In this document: piece by piece, positions 45,590 through 57,298 of the stretch
Position numbering within the stretch: position 1 is the first letter of the stretch
Layout: each line of letters begins with the position of its first letter
Origin: Salvia splendens
Lineage: Eukaryota > Streptophyta > Magnoliopsida > Lamiales > Lamiaceae
NCBI RefSeq assembly: GCF_004379255.2
Contig: NC_056050.1
Span: forward strand, 19,771,514-19,835,513
DNA length: 64,000 nt
Direction of reading: 5' to 3'
Translations under genes and position numbers: made by a program
The notes under the pieces: model-generated
What the model was told of the DNA's origin: nothing
What the model saw: the letters and a program-made list of their open reading frames with translations, nothing else
The model's database searches: none

Positions 45590-46623
45590 GACCACCTCCA
45601 TCCGTGACAATGGATGGAGGGTCACCCATATAGGACAAAAAACTAATAAATAAAAATAATTCTAAATTAACCCAACCCAACCCAACCCAACCTCCCTTCC
45701 CATTGTCAAGTAGCCGGCCCTTCTAAAAAGTGGAGGTCATGTACACATGGCACAACCCTATTGGTTAATATTGAAAAACTTTTATTTTTATTTATTGATT
45801 TATTTTATTACTAGTTGTATCATATTTGGTTATTGTATAAATTTGTACTTATATTTTTATTGCAATAAGAAATATATTTATCCATATATAGATTTACATT
45901 TTTAATCTTGAACATTTTACACTAAATTAATTTTTAATTTTTTTATTACTTTTAGTTCTGAATTTGTTTAATATATTATTATTATTATTTAATTTGTTTA
46001 ATATATTATTATTTAATTTATATAATTATTATTATTTTGTCTTTATATATCATATCAAAACTCATGTGAATTATTCTTCCAAACATTCATGTGAGCCCCT
46101 CTTTTGAAAAATTCACGTGAACTAGTTCATTTTATTATGATTAATTATTATTTTTTATTATTTCTTTATTATTTGCTACTTTTTTATTGTGCTTCATTTT
46201 TTCTATATATATCCCACTAAGCTTTTTTTTCACTCTTCATTTGTATTTTGGTTTGTTTATTTCTATTATCGCCTTTTATTTTTTAATGTGTGTAATTTAT
46301 TATTATATTGTGCTTTAATTATTTGAATATCTAATATTTTCTGTTTAAATTGAATCATATATTTTTTTATTATAATTTTTAGACATTATTTAATATATCT
46401 AAAGTAACTATAAATTAAAATATTAATATAAAATATATGAAAAAGAAAATATTTAATTGGGTTGGGTTGGGGTCACTGATGGAAGTAAAAAAGTTGATGG
46501 GGGTTGAATTGGGAGAGAGTTGTGTATGTGAAGGATAGAGAAATGTATATTTTATTAAAAAGTTGATTGGGGTTGGGTTGGGTTGGGTTGGGTGAGTGTC
46601 ACGACTCACGGATGGAGATAGTC
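45590..46623. mobile_element. PIF/Harbinger-type element, about 1.03 kb, abutting the previous MITE
   Basis: Ends GACCACCTCCATCCGTGA and the complement of TCACGGATGGAGATAGTC pair, with TTA on both sides (45587-45589, shared with the neighbour, and 46624-46626). Inner ends carry AACCC runs left and GGGTT runs right. The interior is AT-rich with no gene. Confidence 0.78.
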
Positions 46624-46626
46624 TTA

Positions 46627-46952
46627 GGGAGAGCGTGAGGGTGGGGATAGGCCGTAGGGTCACCGACAGATGATGACTCTTTGCCGTCTCTTGCTCTGGG
46701 AAGTTGGCATGTGGCTCTGTGGGGGACACACACACCACTGCCTCTTTCCTCCAAAATTAAATAAAATCCTTATAGTACTCTATTTTTTAATTATATGTTT
46801 TTTTAGGTTGGGGTTTTTCCTCTCATCTATCTATATAGAGCCATTTTCCTGTCTGTCTTTCCCAAATCAAGAGAACTAATCAAGCAGCCCTCTTTTTTGT
46901 AGTTGTGTTTCCTCACCATCATCAACAACCCATCGTTCTCTCTCTTGTTAGG
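46627..46952 (+). promoter_or_regulatory. Upstream region of the KIX-like gene
   Basis: Between the transposon end and the ATG lies an AT-rich stretch with TATATAGAG (near 46832) and a leader ending TCTCTCTCTTGTTAGG. The nearby transposon leaves under 330 bp of native promoter. Confidence 0.45.
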
Positions 46953-48258
46953 ATGCCAAGACCAGGCCCAAGACCCTTTGAGTGTGTGAGAAGAGCTTGG
47001 CACAGTGATAGGCACAACCCCATTAGGGGTTCTCTCATTCAAGAGATTTTCAGGTACTTTCTCCCTCTCTCTGTGTGTGTTTTGGAGGTGTTGTTAAGAT
47101 TATAGTATTTTGTTTGGTGTTTTGTTAGGATTGTGAATGAGGTCCATTGTTCAGCTACTAGGAAGAACAGAGAATGGGAAGAGAAACTCCCCATTGTTGT
47201 GTTCAAAGCTGAAGAAATCATGTATTCTAAAGCAAACTCTGAGGTAGGTTTGTGGTTTATGCTTCTCAATTTCATCTAAGATTGCTTTTTTATTATGCCC
47301 TCACTTCATATTTTGACCTCACCCCTCTTTTTAGGCTGAGTATTCTGATCTTGAAACACTTTGGGAAAGAGTAAATGATGCCATTGACATCATAATCAGA
47401 AGAGACGAGACCTCTGAAACTGGGGATTTCTTGCACCCTTGTATTGAAGGTATGTGCTATCCTAACACTCTCTATATGTTGATTTTGTACATGTAGATTT
47501 TAGGTTTAGCTTGTGTCTCTTGAAAAAATTTCCTAGAAAATCAAGAAATCATGCTAAAAATGTGATCTTTTTTTTTGTCGTCTATGCTATGACCAGCTGC
47601 ATTGCATTTGGGTTGCTTTCCTAGGAAACCATCAAGAAGCCAACGCAACGATTCGCCTAGATGTTACCTTAGGCCAGAAAATGTAGAGGGTGCTTTTTTT
47701 ACTGACTCCAATTTTAGCTATGAAATTTATGGAAATCTTGCTAAGATTAGCCCCCTTGTCCTCCATTGCCCACGGTACGCGGCATTTGACACCAGGAATC
47801 CGTCACCTTCGTGCATAAAGGCTCACGATCGTAGAAATCCAAGCCATGTCAAGAAATTTGTCATGCTACCTAACAATTTGGTTCCAAGTGATAACCATCA
47901 TGCATCAGGAGAAGCTTCAAATTCGTCGAACCTATGGCATGTGTTTCCTTTGCACTACGGTGATCATCTTGAACCATCGAGAGCTTCATTTCCGATTCCC
48001 CAACTTATGGATAGTGATGAAATTGCTCCCCAACCAAGCTCACCCACCTTAAAGCTTGATACTTTGAGCACTCATTGTCCATCCAGCCGTGAACTTGCTT
48101 CAGAAAAGGAGCAGCAGGCTGACTGTGACTTAACATTGCGGCTAGGTTCTCTCGTAGTTCCTTGTGCTGGTATTGAGAATAGTTGGTCCCTACAGCTGGA
48201 AAATGGTGATAGGGGCACTGTAGATCAGATCAAATCCGGTAGCCATCGCAACGATTGA
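46953..48258 (+). CDS. KIX-like domain protein of unknown function (At4g32295-like)
   Basis: Four exons: 46953-47053, 47129-47243, 47335-47449 and 47597-48258, all in phase, about 330 residues. The N-terminal 120 residues are strongly conserved in plants (MPRPGPRPFECVRRAWHSDR, GSLIQEIFRIVNEVH, VFKAEEIMYSKANSEAEY, LWERVNDAIDIIIRR). Their helix pattern resembles KIX domains of coactivators such as MED15 and CBP, which would suggest binding to transcription activators; this is inference from pattern. The C-terminal half is low in conservation but ends in a CDLTLRLG motif, similar to LxLxL-type repression motifs. The family link to At4g32295 is from memory. Possible extra 3' exon-like sequence with a donor-like GTATGT lies near 48455. 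Confidence 0.82.
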
Positions 48259-50040
48259 GTGAACCAAAACCTGTCAGTTGGGCATGTTTTGATGAGAATT
48301 ATATGCTGCCATTAGAGATAACTATGAGTATGCGCAAAGTAGATACAACGGGAATTGGCAGTTACAAACAGCTCTGCTCGTTGCAGGAAAGAAAGCAGGC
48401 TCAAAGCGGATGACGATCTCCGATGCTTTTGTCATTAGAAAACTGCTTTTTTCAGGTATGTTCTAGGCTATTAGTTTATGCATCGTATCGTGAATTACTT
48501 GTTCATAGTTGTATGTAAAGAGGGATAAACTCAGATAAAGTTATAAGGCTCATCGAGCAGACATAGGCTAGCTCGAAGATTTGCCTAAAAACTCAACTAT
48601 ACTTCTTCGATTTATCTTGAACAGGCATGTTTAAAAGCCAGCTACAAGAAGAGGCTAATGACATTCCATTTGTTTTATTAAGAGCTGTGTTTGGTCGAAA
48701 TTAGATTGAGTTTACGTTCTGCATTATGCTTTATTAGGTTTGGAAGGTGATAAAGTGGCTTTTGAAAGAATGGATGAGTGATTGCGATTCATGCTTTTGC
48801 CTTTTGTTTCGATCATGCTTATAAAAGTGGCTATATTGTGGGCCTGAGGCCCACAAGATTTACTTGAACAATCATTGCTCTTGTTCATCTTTTTACTCGG
48901 GGACAGAGTGAGGGTAGATCTTAATCCTTCAACCCAATAGATCCACTTTGTTCTCAGAAGGACTGAACGACCCCCTTTTCGAGACTGGTTAATATTTTTG
49001 TCATCTATAAAGCAAAAGGGATAATGTATCTCTAATATACACCACTAAAGAAAAGGGCAGTGGAGAGCCATATAAATACAATTATTTGCTCTCCTTTTAA
49101 AGTTTTTCACTTTGTCTAGAGCTTTTGCAGCACTGCTTGTGAGTTTGTGGGTCCATAGCATCTTTTCTCTTTGCTACCGTTTCTATCAATGTCGATTGAA
49201 CAAATTATCTTCAAACTTTAAGACAGGAACCCTTTATTGCTTTCTTGATTTTTACAGTCAATAGGTGGAAGGAGACGATGGCGATGTGGTTAGGGAAGAA
49301 AGGGGAGATGACGTTGAGGAGTATGAGGTTGGAGAGATCAAGCAGCTATAGTTGAACTCTATCTGCAGCCGTCGATGGAGCCAAAAGTAAGAGACGGCAC
49401 TTTCTTCTGCGACCTCCTTCAATGGTAGGCCGCAAGAAATCTCTTGATGAATTCTCTGCAGCATTCTTTGCCACTGCGTTCTTGTTTGTTTGCCCCTCGT
49501 AGAGTCGCTCATTCAACGAGTCAAACGTCTAGGCCCCAAAGAATGCGAGGAAGGAGAATATCGGCCCGGAGGATGGTCCCAAGGTTAAAGTGCTTGTTCG
49601 GGAAGTTTTTGACATAGTTGGTGTCCTGCCACTCCGACAAGCGTGCGTTATGAGGTCGTCCAGGTCCTCCCGGCTCGACATGGCATCTGCATTGGAGTGG
49701 AGTCAGTAGGATATCATGGCCACCAGCACTGTGCAGTCACTCTTGTTGCTTTGTTGATAGCGTTCGATCAACGAGGCAAAGAAAAACGGAGCTTTAAGCT
49801 TTGCTCGGCCATCTCTGGTTATCAACTGCTTGTCTTCCCGTGGACAAGCTGTCTTGTTTTGGTAAATTCATCTTTGTGTAAGAAGATACTCTTAAGAGGG
49901 GCATCGAGAAACACACACTTAAATTAGTTTTTGAAGCAGAATAGCGTACCTCTCGCTTTTGGTATCAACCTGTTAGCTGTGTCTAGCCGCCAATTCGTCG
50001 TACAAAGTTTAACTCTTTGGCATGATAAGGTAGGAGCTTA
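48259..50040. other. 3' flank and intergenic region
   Basis: 48259-48900 is probably the 3' UTR and flank of the KIX-like gene. 49258-49700 has a more GC-balanced stretch with broken - strand reading frames (for example WLHRRLQIEFNY at 49258-49512, and ATG TCG AGC near 49681) that look like a decayed gene or transposon piece I cannot identify. Confidence 0.4.
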
Positions 50041-51099
50041 GAGTATCTGCAATGGCGGATTTCCCGGCGGACGTCATATTGGAAAAATGCAACGATTTTA
50101 TTTTAAAAAAAGCATACATATTTAAAATTAAAAAAGTACATAGTTCAAAAAAAAGATCATCCTAAATCAAAAAACGATTCAAACAAAGTACATGTTAGGC
50201 CTTCATTTTCGATGATAATACACGTGTTAGAGTTTTTAAAAAAATTGTATGTATAGAGTTTGCAACGAGCCGTATATATAGAGTTTGCAACGAGCCTTAT
50301 ATACAGAATTTTTTTTATAAAAAAATAAAATAAAAAATCGGGACGTCCGTCGTGGCACCGCAATGGCAGACGTCACGACCGACGTCGCCGGAAAGCCGCA
50401 GATCTGCGGTGTCCGCAGCGGACTTCCGCATCCGTCCCTCCCACGCCTAATGGCAGACGTCTCGCGCGGACATCCGACACGCCTGCCATCCGGCACGTCC
50501 CTCCCACGCGGGATGGCAGGCGTGCCGGATGTCCGCGCGGGACGTCTGCTATTAGGCGTGGGAGGGACGGATGCGGAAGTCCGCTGCGGACACCGCAGAT
50601 CTGCGGCTTTCCGGCGACGTCCGTCGTGACGTCTGCCATTGCGGTGCCATGACGGACGTCCCGATTTTTTTATTTTATTTTATTATAAAAAAAATTCTAT
50701 ATATACGGCTCGTTGCAAACTCTATATATACGGCTCGTTGCAAACTCTATACATACGATTTTTTAAAAAACTCTAACGCGTGTATTATCGTCGAAAATGA
50801 AGGCCTAACATGTACTTTGTTTGAATCGTTTTTGGTTTAGGATGATCTTTTTTTTGAACTATGTACTTTTTTAAATTTAAATATGTATGCCTTTTTTAAA
50901 TAAAATCGTTTCATTTTTTCTGTATTCGTGTCGAAATTTTAATTCCGTAAATTGCATATTTGTGAATTTGTGAATTTTTATTATTGTGGATGTCCTTGGG
51001 GATGTCCGCTATTGTGCAGTGGGAGGTCCTTATGACGTGACAGAATGTGTTTTTGAGAAGTCCACCGGGACATCCGCACCATTGCGGTTGCGGATGCTC
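50041..51099. mobile_element. Palindromic PIF/Harbinger-like element with ~410-bp inverted arms
   Basis: The element runs from GAGTATCTGCAATGG to TTGCGGATGCTC with TTA on both sides (50038-50040, 51100-51102). Inside, 50083-50491 and 50511-50917 are near-perfect reverse complements around a 19-bp loop (50492-50510). The arms contain the family's GGACGTCC subterminal motifs and a TATATATACGGCTCG promoter-like segment, similar to 34597-34830. Mirror-image reading frames on both strands (50363-50639) come from the palindrome and are not genes. Confidence 0.9.
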
Positions 51100-51189
51100 T
51101 TAACTTTTCTTACTTTATTCGCCCTGTCGACATGAAATTAATTCTTATGTGAATCACGTAAATTACTTTTACCACTTTTGACAGTGGAC

Positions 51190-51655
51190 TCTACATTCCA
51201 CTAACTCATGCTCACTTATATTTTATAAAATTAATAATATAAAATTAAGATCGTCCACGTGCTATTAATTTTTTCAATTCACTTTTTATTAAATTTTTAA
51301 AACACGTGTCGGCTCAAATAATGACAAATTATTATATTAGAGAATGATGGAGTATTAGTTTTTACTTTGTGATTTAAGCCTAACTCATGCTCACTTATAT
51401 TTTATAAAATTAATAATATAAAATTAAGATAATCCACATGCTACTAATTTTTTCAATTAACTTTTTATTAAATTTTTAAAACATGTGTAGGCTCAAATAA
51501 TGACAAATTATTATATTAGAGAATGATGGAGTATTAATTTTTACTTTGTGATTTAAGCCTATCGTTTAAAACACGTGTCGGCTCAAATAATGACAAATTA
51601 TTATAATAGAGAATGATGGAGTATTAGTTTTTACTTTGTGATTTAAGCCCATTGT
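51190..51655. repeat. Three tandem copies of a ~177-bp AT-rich unit
   Basis: CTAACTCATGCTCACTTATA...TTTGTGATTTAAGCC occurs at about 51199-51375 and 51376-51555, and a third copy truncated on the left (about 51560-51650) keeps the ACACGTGTCGGCTCAAATAA part onward. The unit resembles part of a Stowaway-like MITE. Confidence 0.85.
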
Positions 51656-52812
51656 TTATCCTTGTTTAACTTTATGAACTCTCTGCTTATTTCTTAAATA
51701 TTGGTGAATTAAAGAAATTAAATCTGTTTGAATTAATTCGTGGTGCTACCATATCACAGTTGTGTTAACGGATGCCCACAATGGGAATATGAGTTTTGAG
51801 TATATAATTGTACCTTCAGATTGGATGAACTTATTTACACTTCACGCATTAAGAATTCCATAATGTTCTGCAGTATACTTCTTTGTTATTGAATAGTGTT
51901 CTGATGAGTTTTTTCTTCCCCTTTCAAAATTAATGAGTGCAAATAATATTCTTTCAAATTTTGAAATATACTCCTTATGTTCCCATAATTGGCACCGATT
52001 TACTTTTTCGTTCGTCCCTAAACCCTTAATTACTTTTTTACTACTCTTGGTAATAGACCACACATTCCATAACTCATTTCACTCATATTTTATTATAAAA
52101 TTAATATATAAAAAATGGACACACGTTCCACTAACTTTATATGAAAGAGTGAACTGCACCAAATGACCCTAACTTTTGCACTTCTTGCACCAGTGACGCC
52201 TAACGAAAAAAATAGCATCAGAGGGGCCTAACAAAATATACAATCACAAACGAGGTATTTTTAGCCATTTTTCGGACGAAAATGGCCAAATGGGTTGAAG
52301 GACATTTTTGTCTGATCATTTTGAAACCTGCAAACCTACTCTGCATACTTGCAGAGTTTTGTCAAATCATTATATTTGGTGTAGATTTTCCATGATGAGT
52401 TTTTGTGAATATTTATCTCTCTCTATTCATTTGATTTCACTCATTTTGTCCTCTTTATTTTCTCATTTCTCTCGTTTCATTTCTATCATCGTCTCTTCAA
52501 CCCACGCATCGCCATACCCGAGTTAGTGTGGTTTTGTTGATTTTTCTATCATGTAACGTATGGATTTCATCCTCGGCCGTCGATTTAGGCTATTCGATTG
52601 GCAACTCGAGTTTAGGGTGCATCGTCGGCAACTCGATTTAGGGTTTTGGGGTTCCCGTGATATGCTATGCAAATTTTGGGGATTGCTATTATTTTTTTAG
52701 GCATATGGTTTTTTGCTTTATAAACATGTTTTAATTTTGAAGGTGGTTATGTTCCGTCGAAATTGCAATTCTGGTTTTAATTTTGAAAATTTGAATTCAG
52801 GTCCTTGATGCA

Positions 52813-53370
52813 ATGTCGTCGTCTCCTCCTCCTCAATCTTACGGGTCAAGTTTCAATTGGAATTGACCTCGTCCCGAAATTGTGAAATGTAATCATGATC
52901 TTGAGGCTGAGCTTGTGACATCTAGGACGGTTGCTAACCCCGGTCGACGTTACTATCACTGTCCAATATGGAAGGTATGTTAAAATCATGTATTATATTT
53001 TAATTTTAATTTTAATTTTAATTTTTTCGTACGAATATTAATGATATAGTCTTGTGCAGGAGGATGATTGCAGGTTTTTTCATTGGATTGATGCGGGTCT
53101 TTCCCAAGCCAAGACACTTATTTTCAAAGACTGAAGCTTGAACGAGACCAATTCGAATCACAACTTAGGGCCAAATCAACGATTGAAGGTGTTATTGAAG
53201 AGAAATTACGCACGAAAACTGAGGAGTTTGAAGTGTTGAAGTTACAATTGATCTTGAAAACTGACGAGTGTGAAGCTTTGATGTTAAGGATTGCTAAAAT
53301 AACCAAGCTTTCCCGAAAGATGAAAATCACAATCTTGGTGTTATGCGTTGTAATTATTCTCCTTTTGTAA
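52813..53370 (+). pseudogene. GRF zinc-finger / coiled-coil / membrane-anchor protein inside the MULE, broken
   Basis: Exon 1 (52813-52974, MSSSPPPQSYG) and exon 2 (53060-53370) have GT-AG borders. The product has a GRF-type zinc finger (VKCNHDL, TSRTVANPGRRYYHCP, DDCRFFHWID), a coiled coil (about 55 residues from LKLERDQFES) and a C-terminal hydrophobic anchor (ITILVLCVVIILLL). A TGA interrupts exon 1 just before the finger, and one base appears lost near 53118 in exon 2. Small proteins of this design are common in plants. Here it may be a host gene captured by the MULE or an accessory gene of the element. Confidence 0.8.
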
Positions 53371-53993
53371 CAAAGCTACGTAGTGTTGCCTTTGTTCTTT
53401 CCCAAAATTTCTATCATGTTGATTATATTTGTAGAAGTGATATGAATACGAATATCAAACATTACTCGCAAATCAGAAACAAAAGCATGGTTGCAACAGC
53501 ATACGTTGATGACACCAGTGTTAACATCATAAAATAATATTTCTTTTCAAAACTAAACACATAAATCACGAATGAAGTATTAACCCTTTGCATGAAATAA
53601 CAAACTATGTACACAATAAAAAAACACACAAATTAGTGTAAATAACATACGAAGTACTCCATCAACATACCCGAAACCAAAATAACAAACTATGTTCGTA
53701 CGGGAGTAATTCAACATACAATGACCAAAATATTGTTTGACAAAAACTATCACAAAAATCCCCAACAAAAACAAGTTTTTAAAGATTATACATAATCAAG
53801 TTTCCACTACTTCAGTAACTAGGAACTCAATCACAATCACCGCGGCGACCACAACGCTGGGGCTGAGTCCTGGTCCTGGTCATGGCACTTGTCTGACGTG
53901 TGCTAGGCCCCGGAGCAGCTGGATTGGGCTGCAACAAAATAACATTATATATGAGAAACCACTTCGTACGGGTAGAGAATACATATATGGATA

Positions 53994-55436
53994 CTAAATG
54001 ATTAGTACCTCTTGGCTTTGGCGTTGGTTGGACGATTCGGGCAAGTTACTCCCATCTGTTGTACTTGACCCACTTTGTTGTGGACTGTCCCCAACTTCAG
54101 TACGAGCATCTATCCGGGGATCATTACTGCATGTTCTTCTGTTATGACCTTCTTGCTTGCACCGGCGACATCTCATGATGAAGGTTCATCGCAGTGACTC
54201 ACCTTCGTTCGCATGATGACGAATCTTGGGCTCCTCACGCCTCAGTTTCTTTGGCCGTTCACGTTGTCGCTTTGTCCTAGGGGGCGCCAGTTCGAATCTA
54301 ACCTCCGAACTCTTGGGCCAATTGTCAATCCCATTGATTGGGTAAATGACATTCTCGTACAGAATCATCTTAGTGGACTTCAAATAATAGCAGGAGACGT
54401 ATCGCGTGACATCCTTGCCATTCTTGTTGATTGTAGCGATAACATGTGTGCACGGAATCCCTGTTAGTTGCCATAATCTGCAGGAGCATGTAAATTCGCA
54501 CATGTTCACAACATATTGGCCAGACGGCCCCGATACTTGGTATGAGTCCTCTCCGTTCCATGTTGCTCTCCACAAAGAAGCCCTCGTGTACAACTTATCC
54601 GCTATCTCCTTGATAACAAGAGGGACTACGTGATCGTAGCTCTTGATCCACTGGCCTCTACTCTGAATCCTTTCCATCTGACTCGTTTGAATGTCTTTGA
54701 ACATGCTGATAATAGCTTTTTCACCAGCCAATGCAACCTTGGAATTAAATGTCTCACAAATATTGTCGAGGAGCACATCACAACAAGTATGCGTGGAGAA
54801 ATATGCCTTTATCCATTTTTCTTTGGGAGCAACCCCGATAAGGTACTGATGTGCTTGAGGATACTCAACCAGGATAGCATCCATCTTCTCCACATAATGT
54901 TCATGGGTTGTACATGCAGTAATCTCCCATAACCTGTCTTTGAAATTTTCCCCGAAAAATCTCTTCTTGAAGTTGTTGTAGATGTGTTGAACACAGAACC
55001 GATGCTCGCTTTGTGGGAAATCCTCAAGAATAACTTTTGTAAGGCCCTACCACCAAATGCAACACAACACAATTATCACATAATCACAATGAAACAAACA
55101 CAATTATCACATAATCACAATGATAATATTAACATATTAGGTCCAATCACATTTGGAGTATTAAACTGTAATCACATTTGGGGTATAAAGGTAATGATGA
55201 AATCACATCAGCTATACCTTTTGTTGATCAGACATGAACACGTATCTAGGGCCATTTGCTTGCAAGTCAAGGTCATCAGACAAGTATTCCAGAAACCACT
55301 TCCATTGTTCATAGCTCCCCGCCTCAGTCACAGCCCAAGCAATCGGCCACCAACCATTATTTGGGTCAATTCCCATAACTGTCATTAGCTGTCTGATGAG
55401 ACTCATTTCATGCATGTGTTCTGTGATAAAACTACA
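53994..55436 (-). pseudogene. MULE transposase, C-terminal part (catalytic, SWIM finger, zinc knuckle)
   Basis: Reading on the - strand: 55436-55219 holds LMTVMGIDPNNGWWPIAWAV and ends SDQQK. An intron (about 55218-55047) follows, and the next exon starts GLTKVILEDFPQSEHRF. The SWIM zinc finger CEFTCSCRLWQLTGIPCTHV lies at about 54480-54430. A TGA near 54186 interrupts the frame, after which the CCHC knuckle CRRCKQEGHNRRTC (about 54170) and a Ser-rich tail follow to 53994. The first part of the catalytic domain is missing at the boundary with the inserted retroelement, so the gene is dead. Confidence 0.88.
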
Positions 55437-57298
55437 CTCAAATATGTGATCTAACGTCTAATTTTGAGCCAGGTGTGTGTGATAGTCTGCCATATGCAGA
55501 AAATAAGTGGATCAACTGGGCGGACGAATGGATCAAGGAAAATGAGTCAACTCGCAGTGCAAACGGTTCAAGTCAGATAAAATGGCATGCAGCAGGAGCA
55601 CCCAATTAAAAGATCGAGCGTCACACAAGAAAGATACCCAAGGGCGAAGGGCAAGAAGGAATTTTCGAGAGAGCAGATGCCCTAAGGATCAAGACCTCAC
55701 GCCTTCCTATAAATGGAAATATAGAAGGAGGAAGGAGGCAGCGCTTTTAGCTCCCAGTTCTTAACGCTCATTAGTTTTCAGTTCTCTTCCAGAGCTGAAA
55801 TGGGGGCTCCTAACACTCCAAGCTTCTGATTTCCGTTGCATACACACTTGGTTCCTGCTCTAGTTTAGCTTAGTGGTGTTTGGTGATAGTTTTATCATTT
55901 TAATCGCTTTGTTCTGCTATTCCGCCTCGAGAATGGGCGATGAAACAATTTCCATCTTTCATTTTGTCTATTTTCTGTTTATGCTTGATGTTGTAGACTA
56001 TGGATGTTTTTGATTCAGTAAATTTAGTGTCATGATTTCGATTCTTGATGAAATGTTCTGTTTACCATGCATGAATTCTCTGATCTCCTTTCGATTTCCG
56101 ATTTAGGATGCATGTTTTAGCTCAAGTGTTTTGTTACTGTTTGATTTGGTTGGATCTAAGTTTTCGATTTATGTTTTTGTCTAGTTGCGAAGGAAATCAT
56201 GGATGAAGTGGGTAGGATGTTTAGATCTAGGTCGATTTGTGATTTCTGCATGATTATGGTTTAGTCTCTAAATTACGTAGGTGTAATTTAGTTCTTAGGG
56301 GTAGATTTAAATTTACAAGTTGTTATAATAGTTTAGTTGTTCGAAAATGTACAGATCTGACTTTACTCTGTTTGTCATGTAGATTCCGTGATGAAGATGA
56401 AGTTGCTAGAAAAGTTTTACTTTATCGTACATTTTGCAGGAGACTAACAGTGGTTCACTTTATTCTGTTTGTCAATTTCAGGAAAGTTTTAATATGAGTT
56501 GATCAAGTAGATTTTAGTTAAGCTCTAGCAAGTGGATCAGTTTAGCAGTTTAGTCTCTCAGTTCAAGTAGTTAACTTAACCCACCCCTAGAAAGCGTGGC
56601 CGCAGCCATTCCCATTCTCTGTGGGATTGATCCTTACTTCCATATACTACTTAATAGTATTGTGGGTTAAGGTTTTGAAACACTTTTGAGTTCCTCCATT
56701 AATCTCACTCAACTCAGATTAAGTTGAGTTGATCAGTCTGAATATCCACTGGGCCGACTCACTTACATTTGCAGGTAGAAGGCACACTTTTAGCCAGATG
56801 GATCAGTTCGACAATCCAACTTTAGCAATCCCCAACGACAGAAGATACTCAAGAGAGGACTTTCAAATGGCGTCATTGCCGGGGATGATGGTGTTTATCC
56901 TACATTTTTTTGTAAATATTGTTACTATTTTATATTTCTTTCTTTTGATAGCAGTTGAGAGACAGCTTAGGGAAACAACAGTGAAAAATCAATGTCCTCA
57001 TCTATGTGGATCAACTGCTCAACCCGCTGGCATGGACCAAGGGGACAACTGGAGCAAGAGAGCACATTGATGGGCGGAGCGTCTCAGGTTTTGTTTAAGA
57101 AAGTGTAAATTTTGTAAATAAACTCTTTGTTGTTTTTTGCTTACCATAGTTGGAAAGCACTGAGTTCAGAAGACAAATAGAGGAAGATGTGGAACTAAAC
57201 ACTTATCAATTCAAAACACCTCTTTTTCCGACAAGTAACTAGGATGCTAGCCCAGGACATCACCTTCGTGAGTCCGCTTGAATTAATGGGCACCCCAA

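Noticed and set aside
45312..45680. Open frames in the GC-rich MITE
   Set aside because: Low-complexity GC-rich repeat; no conserved protein.
46555..46595. GGGTT runs resembling telomere repeats
   Set aside because: The unit is GGGTT (and AACCC at the other end), not plant TTTAGGG, and the runs are inner ends of a TTA-flanked transposon.
49258..49512. Possible small - strand gene
   Set aside because: No recognisable family, no splice structure, and broken neighbouring frames; at most a decayed remnant.
50363..50639. Two almost identical 88-residue proteins on opposite strands
   Set aside because: Mirror images produced by the palindrome; GC-rich transposon end sequence, not genes.
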